Positions 49,701 through 61,888 of a stretch of 64,000 nucleotides of DNA are shown piece by piece. Numbering within the stretch: position 1 is the first letter of the stretch; each line of letters opens with the position of its first letter. Both the position numbers and the translations under genes were made by a program. The stretch comes from Magicicada septendecula (taxonomy: Eukaryota; Arthropoda; Insecta; Hemiptera; Cicadidae), in contig JAWRYS010001480.1 of the NCBI GenBank assembly GCA_034769895.1, positions 62,001 to 126,000 on the forward strand, given 5' to 3'. The notes under the pieces were generated by a model. That model had not been told where the DNA came from. It did not search any database and saw only the letters and a program-made list of their open reading frames with translations.

Positions 49701-52700
49701 GGCAGGGAGACCCGAAAACCTGTGTCTTCCGCAGCTACTCGAAATTGGGTAAACTAAAAGAAACCAATAATAATAATAATGAATTATTCTGTAACCAAGT
49801 AAAAAACAAAAAAGGTGCGAAAGAAATCGACCCCTATGTGAGAGAATTTCGTGAAAAGTGTAATGCGATTAATAAATGTAAATGGAAAAAAAATCTACTA
49901 CCATTAATACGAGTCGACTTAGGCGTTACATCCCCCATCGCCTTAATTGATTCGGGATCTAGTAGAACTTTAATCAGCCAAGAATTAGCGGACATGTTAG
50001 CTAAACATCATCTAGTAAAACGGAACCAACCAGTGAAAATAAAGTGTGCTACCGCTGATAAACGTAAAATAAACATAAACCTGAGTATTACCGTTAAGGT
50101 TAAAATAAAAAACCTAACTTGGATGTTTACAATGTTAGTATGTAAAGAATTAGGACCTGATTTAATATTAGGTGCAGATTTTATTAGTAAGACAGGAATG
50201 ATTCTTGACATCTACGAGCAAGCATTTTATTTCAGATTTGACCGTACACAGAAACATAAATTTGATAGTAATGAAGATAAACATTGTTCATCTACTGCAC
50301 ATGTAATACACCAGGATTCAGATTTATCTCACCTAGAAAGAAGAGATAGAGTCAAAATACTAAAACTAATAAAAGAATTTTCCTCGGTTCTTACACCTAA
50401 ACTAGGACTTACGGACCTGATAGAGTATAAAATTAATCTGAGTGATCAGAATGTAATACGACTATCTCCGTACAAGTTGTCGCCTCCCAAGATGGAAGTC
50501 ATGCGAAACCATATCAAGTTGTTGGACCAAGGAGTCATAGAACCCTCTACGTCCCCATATTCTTCACCCTCCTTTTTAGTACCAAAAGGACAAGATAAAC
50601 ACCGACTAGTTGTAGACTACAGGCAATTAAATAAAAGAATAGAATTTGAATCAATCCCTCTTCCAGACATCCACAGTGCGTTTCATTATTTTACTAAAGC
50701 TATGGTCTTTACGGTAATGGATCTGAATCAAGCTTTTCACCAAATACCCCTTTCAGAAGAATCAAAACGTCTAACCGCGTTTGCAGTTCCTTTTAACTTG
50801 TACCAATTTACTAGGGTACCCTTTGGAATATCTCAAGGAAGCTCCGTATGTAGTAGACTATTGGAAAAGATATTTCACGACATTAAATTTAAATATGTGT
50901 ATCACTATTTGGACGACATCGTTATATACAGTGAATCAATGGAACAACATCTCAAACATTTGCGTGAAGTGTTATCTCGGTTACTAAGAGCAGGATTAAC
51001 GGTGAACCCAAATAAGGTAAGTTTTGCCGTCCTTCAGTTTTCTTTCTTAGGACACATCGTGAAAGCGAATGGAAAGGTAAGCATTGACCCCGAACGTACC
51101 CGCGCTATTAGAGAATTTGCACCCCCACGAGATGCAAAAGGTATAGCCCGATTTTTAGGTATGGTGAATTATTTCCACAAATATATTCCCCATCTTGCCG
51201 AAATAGCAGCACCCCTAAACTCCTCACGAAAGAAGGGAACGAAGTTCGAATGGAGCTCAATACATCAAAACGCGTTTGAGCAACTTAAAGAAAGTATTAT
51301 ATCTCCCCCAGTTTTGCAACTAGCTGATTTCACAAAACCATTCGTCGTGCAAACCGACAGTTCCAGTGTAGCGTTAGGTGCAGTGATATACCAAGAGATA
51401 GATAACTGTAGACTACCAATTAGTTATGCATCACGAACACTGAGCGATCAAGAAAGAAAGTATTCCGCATATGAATTGGAATGTTTAGCAATTGTTTTTG
51501 CGTTCGAGAAGTTTAAACCCTTCCTAGAACATAAAGAATTCCTTTTGGAAACCGACAATCAGGCCTTATCATGGTTATTGAATCATCCTAAACAATTAGG
51601 ACGAATTGGCAGATGGATATTGAAATTAAACTGCTACAAATTCAGAGTGCAGCATATTAAAGGTACTCAAAATGTAGTCGCCGATACCCTTTCCCGTATG
51701 TTCCAGTCACCCACTAAAACTTCCGAAAACATAGTGAAGCCGGAAATAGCAAGTGCTAACGCCGTAATTACTGAATTCCCCCTTGCCTTTACAAATATTG
51801 CCCTGTATCAACAACAAGACCCCTTACTGAAGCCTATTATAGAACAACTTACCCAAGGTATTAAATCCGAGAAGTACGTATTGAGTAAGAATGTACTGTG
51901 TCTCAAGATAAGAGACGGAAAGGAATTAAGAATAATAGCCCCGGATGTAATTAAGCCCATGCTGATGGAATACTTCCATTCATCTACCATAGGAGCCCAT
52001 ATGGGAATCAATAAGACAATACATCGTATTCGAAAGGAATATCATTGGAACAATATGAACTGCGAAATAGCTAACTTCGTAAAGAAATGTTCATTATGCG
52101 CCCTTAGTAAACCCGCTAGAAATACTCAAGTAAGCCAATTGATTTCAGAAGTCCCAAAGACTCCTTTTTCGAAACTTTATCTAGATTTCTCAGGTCCGTA
52201 TCCACGATCCAAATCAGGAAATACCATGTTACTGATCTGTGTAGATTCGTTCACCAAATTTGTTGGATGTATCCCATGCGATGAGCATTAGCGTCGACAA
52301 CAGTTAAAATACTACAGGAAAGACTATTTAAAGACTACGGTACTCCAGTACGTATAGTATCTGATAACGGTCCACAGTTTAAAGCAAAAGAATTTAAGAA
52401 TATGTGTTTCAAGTTAGGGATAGACCATATAACCACTACAGAGTATCGACCGCAAGGCAATATTGCTGAAAGGTATCTACGAAACCTATAATCTGCGCTA
52501 ATCGCCTATCATGCTAACGATCACACGTCGTGGGACCAAAATCTATCCTGGATTCAATACGCGTTTAATTCAGCTTACCACGAAGGTCACAAGTCGACCC
52601 CGTTCGAGTTACTATACAAGTATCGACCAAACCACCCTTTGTCCACAAGATGGAATATACACGATCTGCTGCCTCCGCAAATAACGGATAAGCAGATAAA

Positions 52701-53004
52701 GCGAATATGGAACAAAGCCCGCTCTAACCTAAGAGCAAGCTTAGAAAAATCCAGAAGATACCACGAGAAAGGTAATCATAGCAATTCAGTCAGGTACCAG
52801 GTAGGTGACTTAGTAATGTACAAGACTCACCCCATTAGTAGTGCGATTGATAAGACCACCTCTAAACTATCATTCCGATGGTGTGGCCCTTACCAAATCC
52901 AGAAGTACCTAACTCCCGTTACAGTAGCCTTGTGCGAACCTGCAACTCAGAAATATGTGCGGAGAACGCATATTTCGCAACTAAAGTTGTATAAGAAGAA
53001 GTGA
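49695..53004 (+). pseudogene. element C unit 3 Pol, least interrupted 5' part
   Basis: The frame entered at the heptamer runs unbroken through a Lys/Asn-rich linker (from about 49745), protease, RT, RNase H and integrase N-terminus to the TAG at 52289-52291. This gives at least 848 codons, because an A8 run at about 49886 keeps the register that A7 breaks in units 1 and 2. The shared one-base shift at the TAG and the TAA at 52489-52491 remain. This unit has the most private substitutions (for example FAVLQFS for FAVPQFS and QNAFEQLKES for QNTFEQFKES), so it is the most diverged internal region. Confidence 0.88.
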
Positions 53005-53574
53005 CGGTATAGTATAACCCAAAATAGAAAAGGGAATACTAGGCAGTAAAGAAAATTATATTTCTGAAACAACGTGCAAAAATGTAAAACGTAGAGTTTG
53101 GAAACGAGGCCTGATCAACCTGAGTTCCAGTTCTGCGAAGCATACATTAATGAATAATCATTAACTAGATGGGTACTAACACTCATTGACTACATGAGTT
53201 ATCTAGGACTCACAGAAGACAAGACAGAATTCTAAATAGTAAAGATTTAGAAAGTTACTCTACAGAAGAGAGAGTAAAACAAACAAAAAACCCGGTAGTA
53301 GATTTAAGTGATAGAGATAAGAAAGAGTTTTGTGTTTTAATTATGTAAATATTAAGTGTAAATAGTATGTAAAAAAAAAAAAAGGTAGTTAATAAGACTA
53401 TAAAGTATACTGTGTTGTAACTATAGGAAATTACTATGTGGACAACGTTGTAAAGTGTCCAACAACTATGTGAAAGAAATTACACACACTAACCCCATTC
53501 ATACTCCCAGTCCCCAATTGTGAGTTAGACTCAAAAAACTTAACCGTAGCGTGCAAATTAAGCGGTGGAGTATG
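53005..53574 (+). other. element C unit 3 3' untranslated region and PPT
   Basis: Non-coding; ends in the same purine tract before LTR 4. The A run near 53371 is two bases longer than in the other units. Confidence 0.6.
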
Positions 53575-55140
53575 TGACGATTTGAATTGTAAAAATAATC
53601 AAGAAAATAAAAAATAAAAAAAAATTAAGGTTGCGAGCTATTAAGCCATTTAAATCTCACTGTAATAATATAAAAAACCTGTATGTACTCAGTATGAGAG
53701 GAAGCAGTAATTAGTTAGTACGAAGATACTCTAATAAAAAGACAAATTGTAAAGAGTTATTAATATCGTATTTAACCCTTGCTTGTTATCAGGCGCTGAC
53801 CTGTTGATTCCAGACTCGACACGTTTTCCGAGTCTTGTGTAAGTTAGAATAAGATAAAAAAACCTAATGTTAATAATTAAAAATCTGAAGACACAGATAG
53901 TCGCTAAAACAACTTATTTAAATTATGTATATTTATTTAGGGATAGTTTGTATAAATAAAAATGTTAACTTAAAGAGAGACAGGGACTATATTCTCGCGC
54001 AGTAATTGCCCCTCTACCATTTTGTCCAGTACCAGACGAAGCGAGCAAAAAATCTCTCTCTCGCTATGGTGACTTCATACAGTACAGACGTACGAGCTAT
54101 GCTCTTACTCTATGTTACCGATACTTTCGTTTACCTTAATGTGGTATACAAGAAATTGCTGCTGAAAGCATATGTATGTGTTAACTAGTATAGCTATGTA
54201 AAAAACAAGAGACTTAAAGTGTAACTCGAAACAAAAAAAATGGTGTAACACAAGATGACTTCGAACTTCGAGAACTAACAACACTTCCAACATCATACCT
54301 GGAGATGTGAACTATCAGAACTCACAAACTCTAGTAGACACGACAGAATATGCAGATCAGGACATCCGAGAATCTACAAGTACCATCGTAGAAAGTTCAA
54401 TCTACCCTGCGGACTTTTGAACCCTTTGATGACAAAGACCAGACCGAGATGACGACGGCGCTATTCCGGATTCCCAAGACGGACACCCCAGGACGAGGTT
54501 TCGGCATACCTATTAAAAGGTGACTCGATAGCCTGTCTATCGAGGCTTACTAATATTTGTTACACAACACACCTTAAAAGAGACTTTTCAGAGACTATTA
54601 ACTTTGTAAAGATTAAAAAATTAAATCTAAGAATTTAATGTAACTATTCAAACGTCATACGTTGTAACAGTTTATATGCTAATGTATAGTAATATAATTC
54701 AAGTAATAATACCATTCTTCAAATGGTTAAATAAAAGAAAGTCTTGCAAGTTAATATCATGAATTGAGTATAACTAAAAGTTTTAATGAATAAATACCGA
54801 AGGTTACCCGGATCCGAGGTATAGCTAAATAGAATCTATGTTGATCCCAAAGTTTAAAGAAAGCATTCAAATAACTTTAATAATTTAATTAGTAATGTCA
54901 TGGGATCTGTCAGTAAATGTTTTTAAATGTTAAATAAAGATAAGTCGTCTTGTTACACACATATAAGGAGTGCTTAAATCAATAGTATACCTTCCCATTG
55001 TTTCCTTACACAGTTAGTAAGTAATTTGTTATATTAATTATTTGTGATACATTCTGTTACAACGTAGGCAGCCCATCTAACTAACGGAGTTTAATTACGA
55101 TGGGTTCCCTGGATTTGTAACGAGGCGATAAGACGTTACA
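53575..55140 (+). repeat. element C LTR 4 (3' outer), mosaic
   Basis: 1,566 bp. The first about 965 bp match LTRs 2 and 3 and lack LTR 1's private variants. The last about 570 bp lack the LTR 2/3 variants and agree with LTR 1 (ACACACCTT, TTTATATGCTAATG, GGCGATAAG). The switch lies between about 54541 and 54572. ATCT follows at 55141-55144 as the right TSD. Confidence 0.9.
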
Positions 55141-55144
55141 ATCT

Positions 55145-55192
55145 GGCACCGTCGTTTCGCGAGTCTTCACAACGCACCCAGATTGGGGACTC
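55145..55192 (+). other. element B internal end and purine tract
   Basis: The 48 bp of element B between the array's right TSD and B's 3' LTR. GATTGGGGAC (55181-55190) is the best polypurine candidate, just before AATAACGTA. Confidence 0.5.
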
Positions 55193-57692
55193 AATAACGT
55201 ATTTTTTTGGATATTCCGAGGAAGTTACGCCAGCAATTACAGCCCGTCAAGAGTGACACAAGTTAGCATTATTCGAGGGTGAGCGACGGAAGGAACGAAC
55301 CTTTCCTTTCTACTTAAATGACATAAAAGCCATTAAAAGACAATGCGTGCTGCAACCCATGTTTCGACGAAAAGGGCCATGTGTGGGAACACTTGACTTT
55401 ACAAATATGACAAAGGAACATTACCCTTGCATCCGTTTCAGTAGCGAGAGAATAGATAGGCATCGCTAAGATGCATAAGATGCATATTTGAAACTTACAG
55501 AAAAACAATAGCTGGAGCACGGACAATGGAGCAGGAGACGAGGAGGCGTCTGCGACGTACACAGATGTTTACCACCCGTAAGTTCGCTAGAGGAAGTCGA
55601 CAGTGTCCGAACAATACATCATTTCGTCACGCTACACCAAAAGGGACAGATGTGACTTCAGTAACAAGGTCTTGATGCAGATTCCGAGAAAGTGGCAACG
55701 TCCTGATGACAGCAACTCGTCGTGTCAACGTGGACTATGTGAGATTCAAGTAGAGAAGCCAACCAGCCAATTAGAAATGAGAATTCAGAAGGGAGTAACT
55801 GTAAGGGATGGTCTCGACGAGAACCGACGACCAGAGAACACAAATCCCGAAGAAGAACGTCCCTCTCCAAACGGCACTGGGTGGAGAATTCACAAGAATC
55901 TCAGACTAGAGGCATGAGGACAGAGGGAAATCCTAACAACTGTCCTATCAGAACTATTTTGGTGGGAAAATGAAGCGTTCATAGGAGTAGCGAGAGTGGG
56001 AAAGCGAAGGGCATACAAACTGTATGCAAGAGGAGACGCTCTCTCAGTATTACTATAATTTTAGTTCAGTATTATTCGAATTTTCTCTCTGTTTTCATAA
56101 AGATTTTGTTTTGAAATATTCAAAGTGGTGCTCGGTATTAGTGGAAGTTCGTGGAAGTTCGGGAGTAAGACTTGGAGCATTAAGCCGAAACAGTGGTATT
56201 CGCGACAATGCGCGACTAACGAACTTTGTACAACTCTAAGTATTACACTAATACAATTAGTGCCATAAGAAGTTGTATAATACAGTAGTAATATACTTGA
56301 ACTCTTTATCAACGGAATGAATCGGTATACAACATAATACTTAATTTGTGAGACAACATTATTTCGTAGAATAGAGACAAGTGCCGGTAATGTTTTATAT
56401 GCGTCTAATGAACTTGAAATCAATCTAGGCGTTACGGAAGAGTCGAACACGTAATTTGAAAGATAACTAAGTGCGTGGAAGTGTCGAACTAAAATGCGCA
56501 TGAATAGACTGACGCGATACGAATAGTCAATAGATCCTTAGTGCATGTATCGCGACTTAAACTGTAATAATATTATAAAACTTATAACGGATGTCATGAA
56601 GTGCGAACTAGCGTTCCGAAACAATGTACTTATGACAATTGGAAGTGCGAGTTACGAGTGTTTCCAGGACTAGCATCAATCGTCACCCAATGGATCCAAA
56701 TGGACACATGCAACGGGAGCGAGACACTACGACGACTTGAGTAATGTACCAAAATAACCATTTATTATAATTCCTAGTTTATCGTAATACCGCTGACCTG
56801 TCACTTAGAACTAACTGCCTGAGATATTTCAAAATAGTCATTATAAATACGAATCCATGGTTAGGAATAAATAATATTATAGAATATTACACATGTATTA
56901 TCTTATTAGTGTAGGTATATGAGTATTTCAAATATGTATGTGTTTAGTTTGTTTACTGCAGGTATATGAGTATTTCATGTGTATAGTATAGGTGTTTAAA
57001 TATGTTACCAAGTATATCACTTAGTGCAAAACTCAAGCACGCAACATTGATAGTTCTTAACGTCACTACACACGAGTATATAAAATGCATTTGATTGTTG
57101 TCTTTCAGATATTTTTGGATATGTTATAGATTTTAATTATCTTTTTGAAATAGTTGTATACACTCTTGTTACATGATTTTTTTTGCAATGAATACATGCA
57201 ACATGCAATATTATAATAAATTTAATTTATAATGGATTCGATAGTGTTGAGTTAATTTATTTTAAGACCTGGCATACAAGACAATTCTTTCAAAGTAAAA
57301 TCCACAATTAATGATTTAGATTAAATATGATTTAACAGGTACCATGTTCATAAATGTTTTAATTCTTGAAGTTTTATTTAGTAGTAGAAGACAAGATTAA
57401 TTACTCTTGATTGATAGCATTGCCGATTACACATTTGAGAAATTTGATAAAGATTTTTAAATTAACAATTAATTTATCTTATGCAATTAATTAATCAATA
57501 GGCATAACGTTATATACAGCGCTCCATCTGTGGGGCTAAATAAAGCAGAGTCATACGATAAAGTTCGTATATGCCTCACTTTCATAAATAAATAAAATTT
57601 ATTTAATTAAACAGTAATTAATTTATGCAACTAATTTGAATAATTAATAACGTTGTATATGGCTGCCCAACGCGTGGCATAATTACGTTGTA
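55193..57692 (+). repeat. element B 3' LTR (about 2,500 bp)
   Basis: Collinear with 20786-23331. It contains the first two PBS-like motifs (about 57507 and 57657) and ends ATTACGTTGTA exactly where the 5' LTR meets its third motif, followed by ACAT (57693-57696). The TATATAAAA candidate is at 57077-57085. Short open frames within (55603-55917, 56061-56501) parallel those of the 5' LTR, differ by indels and have no recognisable product. Confidence 0.85.
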
Positions 57693-57696
57693 ACAT

Positions 57697-57837
57697 CCAT
57701 GTAAAAGACATTCCATTACATGTCCATGGTACATCTCAGTAAACGGTACACTGTAGCTAAATATCTTCTTACAAAACAATAAATAATTAAAATAAAAATC
57801 TAGCCACAATGCGAAAATAAGGCATTACAGTACAGTA
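57697..57837. other. flank of element B
   Basis: Short AT-rich sequence containing ACATTCCATTACATGTCCATGG. No gene. Confidence 0.5.
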
Positions 57838-58044
57838 GTGAAGCCAGAATGCATATATGCAAGTGAATGTCTAACATTGAATTATAACTTAGGCAAACTA
57901 GAAATATTGGAAAGACGAATTATTAGGAAAACATTAGGCCCACGTAAAACTTCAGAAGGTTGAAAATTAAGAAGTAATGATGAAATATATCAAAGTATAG
58001 AAAATATAACAGAAACAATGAGAAAAAGAAGCCTAGTATTTTTT

Positions 58045-58047
<3 letters not shown>
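57838..58047 (+). pseudogene. non-LTR (LINE) reverse transcriptase fragment
   Basis: The + frame from 57838 reads VKPECIYASECLTLNYNLGK, then LEILERRIIRKTLGPRKTSE, a TGA where Trp is usual, and IYQSIENITETMRKRSLVFF. This pattern (YASE.LT.., KLE..ERRI.RK..GP, ELY..IE.IT..MRKRR..F.GH) is typical of the C-terminal end of insect LINE ORF2 proteins. Similarity stops at an AC microsatellite exactly where the expected Gly-His should come. It is a short dead fragment; no 5' part is present. Confidence 0.75.

Positions 58048-58116
<69 letters not shown>
58046..58116. repeat. (AC)n microsatellite, about 35 units
   Basis: Uninterrupted AC run of 71 bases directly abutting the LINE fragment. Confidence 0.97.
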
Positions 58117-58118
<2 letters not shown>

Positions 58119-58983
58119 TGGCCGGAAAAAAACACTAGCACACATTATCCTCCACAATTTATTCTTATAGTCTTCGCGTTAATAAAATTTAAACTGATAA
58201 GACCGGCCTTCATATCAAAATATCGCAGATGAAGCACGCACACATAGATTAGAAATAGTATTATATACACATTTGTGGAAAATCAGAATTCCCTTGTTCT
58301 GCCAATAGCATTCGAACTTTCTCTATATGCCTAAATAGGATTGAAAAAATACTAAATAGACAAATTAGTTGTTTATTTTGTATACACCTATACCTGAGTC
58401 GTGCGCGCGCGCGAGTTTATCATCTCGTTGATAACACGTACATTGCGAGCAAGTGTCACTCAGAGCATATGTCATTCCGACCAAGGGTTCCAATCCCCCT
58501 CGATAATGTCCACAGTCCTCCGAGTCTGTATCCTGTTACATCCCAAAACTCTAGACAACATTTTATTGGTGAATTTAACGGCATTAGGCCTAAATTTAAC
58601 ACTTTTTAATTTTTGCTTTGAATTTCACAAAAACTAGACCATACACGGTATAAATCTAAGGAGAGATACTGTAAAATTTTACAATACAACATAGCGTAAA
58701 TAGTAAGCAATTCATCTGCTCCCCTACAACAGTTACTAATTAGGTAGGCCTATTGCTTGAGCAAATTTTTCTTTATTTTACACCCCTACCCCCCACCCCG
58801 ACAAGCAGACATCCGACCACCCCCACCAGGACTCACGTAAGAGATTCGCGAATTTTTTGTAGTTATATACCTATTGTCTTAAATAATCATCCGTCTGGAG
58901 CCCTAGTAAGCATATCTGCCCGATTTGAATGCTTACGTAATAGACCCTTTTAGTCTATATGGACTTGATATTTCTATACTTCT
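58117..58983. other. intergenic flank before the Harbinger element
   Basis: No supported gene; the open frames at 58401-58637 and 58753-58953 have no recognisable motif. The purine/pyrimidine GCGCGCGCGCG near 58402 is a short alternating run. Confidence 0.5.
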
Positions 58984-58987
58984 TAAA

Positions 58988-59009
58988 GCCCCCCATACAC
59001 TATCCAACT
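58988..59009 (+). repeat. Harbinger left terminal inverted repeat
   Basis: GCCCCCCATACACTATCCAACT; 22 bp pair with 63801-63822. TSD TAA adjoins, separated by one A. Confidence 0.9.
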
Positions 59010-59367
59010 TGGTTCGTCGTTTCATCCAACTTGGTCGGATGGCAGACCGGGTTGGGCTGGGGTTTGATAGTGTGTGGTGACGGGTGAACCGCACCGCACC
59101 GAGTTGGCTGAACCTCTGGTTTACCATCTCGGCCATAAACACGTGCCAACCGCGGGACAACAAAAGTTCTGCGCACCAAGTTGGACAGTGTGTGAGCGCA
59201 CCAAACCGGTTTGAGCCGGACCTGGGGTGCGCGACAGACAACCGACTGACTCACTTCAGTTGATCTGACAGTGGCCTTGATCTGTGTGTAGTGATCAGTT
59301 TGTAGTGATCTCAGTGTGTAGTGATCTGTGTTTGCACTTATTTTGTTGTTCTTGTGTACACTGCATT

Positions 59368-61834
59368 ATGTATGAGGAACCGCCATTGAATGAAGAAACG
59401 CCACAAGATAATAGTGAGTCAAAACAATCGAAGAAAATGAAGGCTGCAGATGCGGATAAAACGATGGTGTTTAAATTTATGAATCCTTCGTTTTTGAGAG
59501 ATTTTATAGAAACCTACAGAAACGCTTCTTGTTTATGGCAGATATCGGCAAAGGATTACCACAACAGGCAAAAGAGGGATTTGGCTATGCAAGAGCTACT
59601 AGAATTCACGAAAAAAACAATACCTGAGGCCACATTGGGTTTCATAAAGAAAAGAATCGATAACATTCGGAGCTGCTTCAGAAGAGAACTTGCCAAAGTA
59701 CAAGCCTCCAAGACAAGTGGAGCAGGTACAGAAAATGTGTACACTCCTAAACTATGGTATTTTGAACTGTTGGAATTCACAATAGTGCACGAATTACCGA
59801 AGGCAAGCAAATCTTCCTTGCCGTCTGCTAGTACAGATGTCAATGAAGACATGGAGCCACAGGAAGAGGACGACACTGAAGACCAAATCTTCGATGCACC
59901 TGAGTCAGAGGTAAGTGTCACAATATACGCCATATTTATATAAGAAAGTTATGTGGGAATTAAGAATACCTTGCTGCACCTAAGGACAAATAGTACGGCC
60001 ACGCTTGTTTCCCACATAACTTTCTTAAAATAAGACTGATTTTGAAAATTCTTTCGCCAAAATGTTTCTTTTTTTACGGCCGTTTTAGAGATGTATGTCG
60101 TATACCATATATATGTTATGAGGTATACCGTGGCATTAGATAAAAATTTGATTTCCCCAATGTTTATTTTTAAAAATGTTATTTTTGAATGCTGATAACT
60201 GTGTTTTAGACTCAAATTAATATTTTTATGGATAATTATGACCCTTTTAGAGCATTTCTGAGAAGTTTTAAAAATATTGAAAAATAATTTACCGTTTTGA
60301 ATTTTTTCAAAAAAACATTAAAAAACTGCATTTTTGAGTGTAGCGAGCGAACCGAAGCACCGATTTCAATTTTGTTTTCGCCAAAGTTCATAGTTTTCAA
60401 TAAGCTTTCATTTGATGTATCACAAGCCATACTTTGCTATTTGAAAATATTCTGCTTGGGGCAAATTTGGGGGCTTCTGGGGTCACAGCTCCTTCAAAAA
60501 TATTTTTCCTTTTGTTCCCCCGCCTATCAAAGTTCAATGCTGCAAACAGATTTTTTTCTATCTATTTAACAGAGTATAGGGCAGATATGGAAAGTTTTCA
60601 AATGAACACCCACACCCTGTATATTATACAAGTTTATAGTAATTTGGTTTAGGAATGGAACCAATGTACTACGCTTATTTATATCAGATTTATTATCACT
60701 GAAAATACACCATACATCAAACATTAATTTTTTTAATGTTGTATGTTGGGTCAAGTAATCTACGTCACCATTTTATCTTGCCATTCAACTGATCCAATTC
60801 CACAGAAGTACTCCAAGTAGTCTTGTCTACTTTTCTTTCCTGCTTCTGTTAATTTTCTAGCAGAAAGTCCTTGTAGATTTGCATAAGTATTTTGTGGTGG
60901 AGGATCGCCTCTCCATTCACCGTCAATGATGCCACCATTTGCAGTGTCTTCTCTATCCACTGAAGTAGGGGTAATGTAACTGTCGTTACGGCGTAAGAAG
61001 TTGTGCAGTACTATGCAAGCTAACACTACATCTTCCACTTTCTCAGGCCTCATGTTGATGGTTGAATGGAAAACCCGGAAACGAGAAGCCAAAATTCCAA
61101 AGGTGTTCTCTACTACACGCCTTGCCCTGGACAATCTGTAATTGAATACTAGCTTGTCATGAGTGATCCCTTTCTGAGGAAATGGTTTTAACACATCTGG
61201 CCTGAGGCTAAATGCAGAGTCGCCTAAAAATGAAAAGTTTAACAAAGCCACTGTTTGGTTTGGGTTTGGTAAATTCAGTTCATTGTTTTTCAACCTTGCG
61301 AAAAATTCTGTCATTTCAATGACACCTCCATCTGATATTCTTCCGTTAACACCAACGTCGGCCATCAAAAATTTCTATTTAGCGTCTACTAATCCTAAGA
61401 GAACAATACTATAGAACCCCTTATAATTATAATACAATGATCCGCTGTTATGGGGGCAAACAATAGCAACATGTTTCCCATCAATAGCTCCTCCACAGTT
61501 TGGGAAGTTCCACATTTGATGAAATGCCGATGCAATTTCCAGCCACTCTTTTGGTGATGTTGGAAAATGAAACCAATAACAATGTGTTAAAGTTGCTACG
61601 ACAAATACCAGTAAATCACAAGTATAAAGTTTTGTTATTATTACATAATATTTTATTTTTATTGCCCTGAACCTAGTTAGTGAAAGAAAACTATTTAAAA
61701 GCGATTTTTAAAGACTTTTGATCAAATTAATAATTCAATTTTCGAACCAAAAATAGACATTTATTTAAGATCCAATTTTGAATATGTTTTAAAAAACTTA
61801 ACAATTTATTAGTGGTTTCCCCCGTTTTACCTGA

Positions 61835-61888
<54 letters not shown>

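Larger units (their letters stand above)
29677..55140 (+). mobile_element. element C: tandem Ty3/gypsy array, four LTRs and three internal regions
   Basis: LTRs start TGACGATTT and end GACGTTACA. They lie at 29677-31238, 37634-39200, 45603-47169 and 53575-55140, separated by internal regions of 6,395, 6,402 and 6,405 bp. The unit period is 7,957-7,972 bp. Only one target duplication is present (ATCT at 29673-29676 and 55141-55144), and no TSD or host DNA lies between units, so this is not three independent insertions. Internal regions differ from each other by only a few tenths of a percent by eye. The array sits inside element B, about 50 bp upstream of B's 3' LTR. Each unit carries gag, a -1 frameshift site and pol without env. 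Confidence 0.93.
20786..57692 (+). mobile_element. element B: large Ty3/gypsy LTR retrotransposon, interrupted by element C
   Basis: Near-identical regions at 20786-23331 and 55193-57692 flank gag (23488 on) and a full pol (protease, RT, RNase H, integrase). ACAT occurs at 20782-20785 and 57693-57696 as a 4-bp target duplication. Removing the nested array (25,464 bp plus its 4-bp TSD) leaves about 11.4 kb. The LTRs are unusually long (about 2.5 kb). They start TATAACGTA or AATAACGTA and end ACGTTGTA, not TG..CA; non-canonical termini are known in some insect gypsy lineages. No envelope-like frame is visible. The LTRs differ at a few percent of positions by eye, and pol has several frameshifts, so the element is old and inactive. 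Confidence 0.82.

Noticed and set aside
54006-54188. 60-codon frame conserved in three of four element C LTRs
   Set aside because: Conserved only because the LTRs are near identical; broken in LTR 1 by a 2-bp indel and without recognisable features.
29677-55140. Three independent nested insertions of element C
   Set aside because: No target duplications or non-C sequence between units; the LTRs are shared.
60578-60625. TATAGGG..ACACCCTGTATA as a small mariner-like MITE
   Set aside because: Only one convincing end; no matching partner or TA duplication could be placed.
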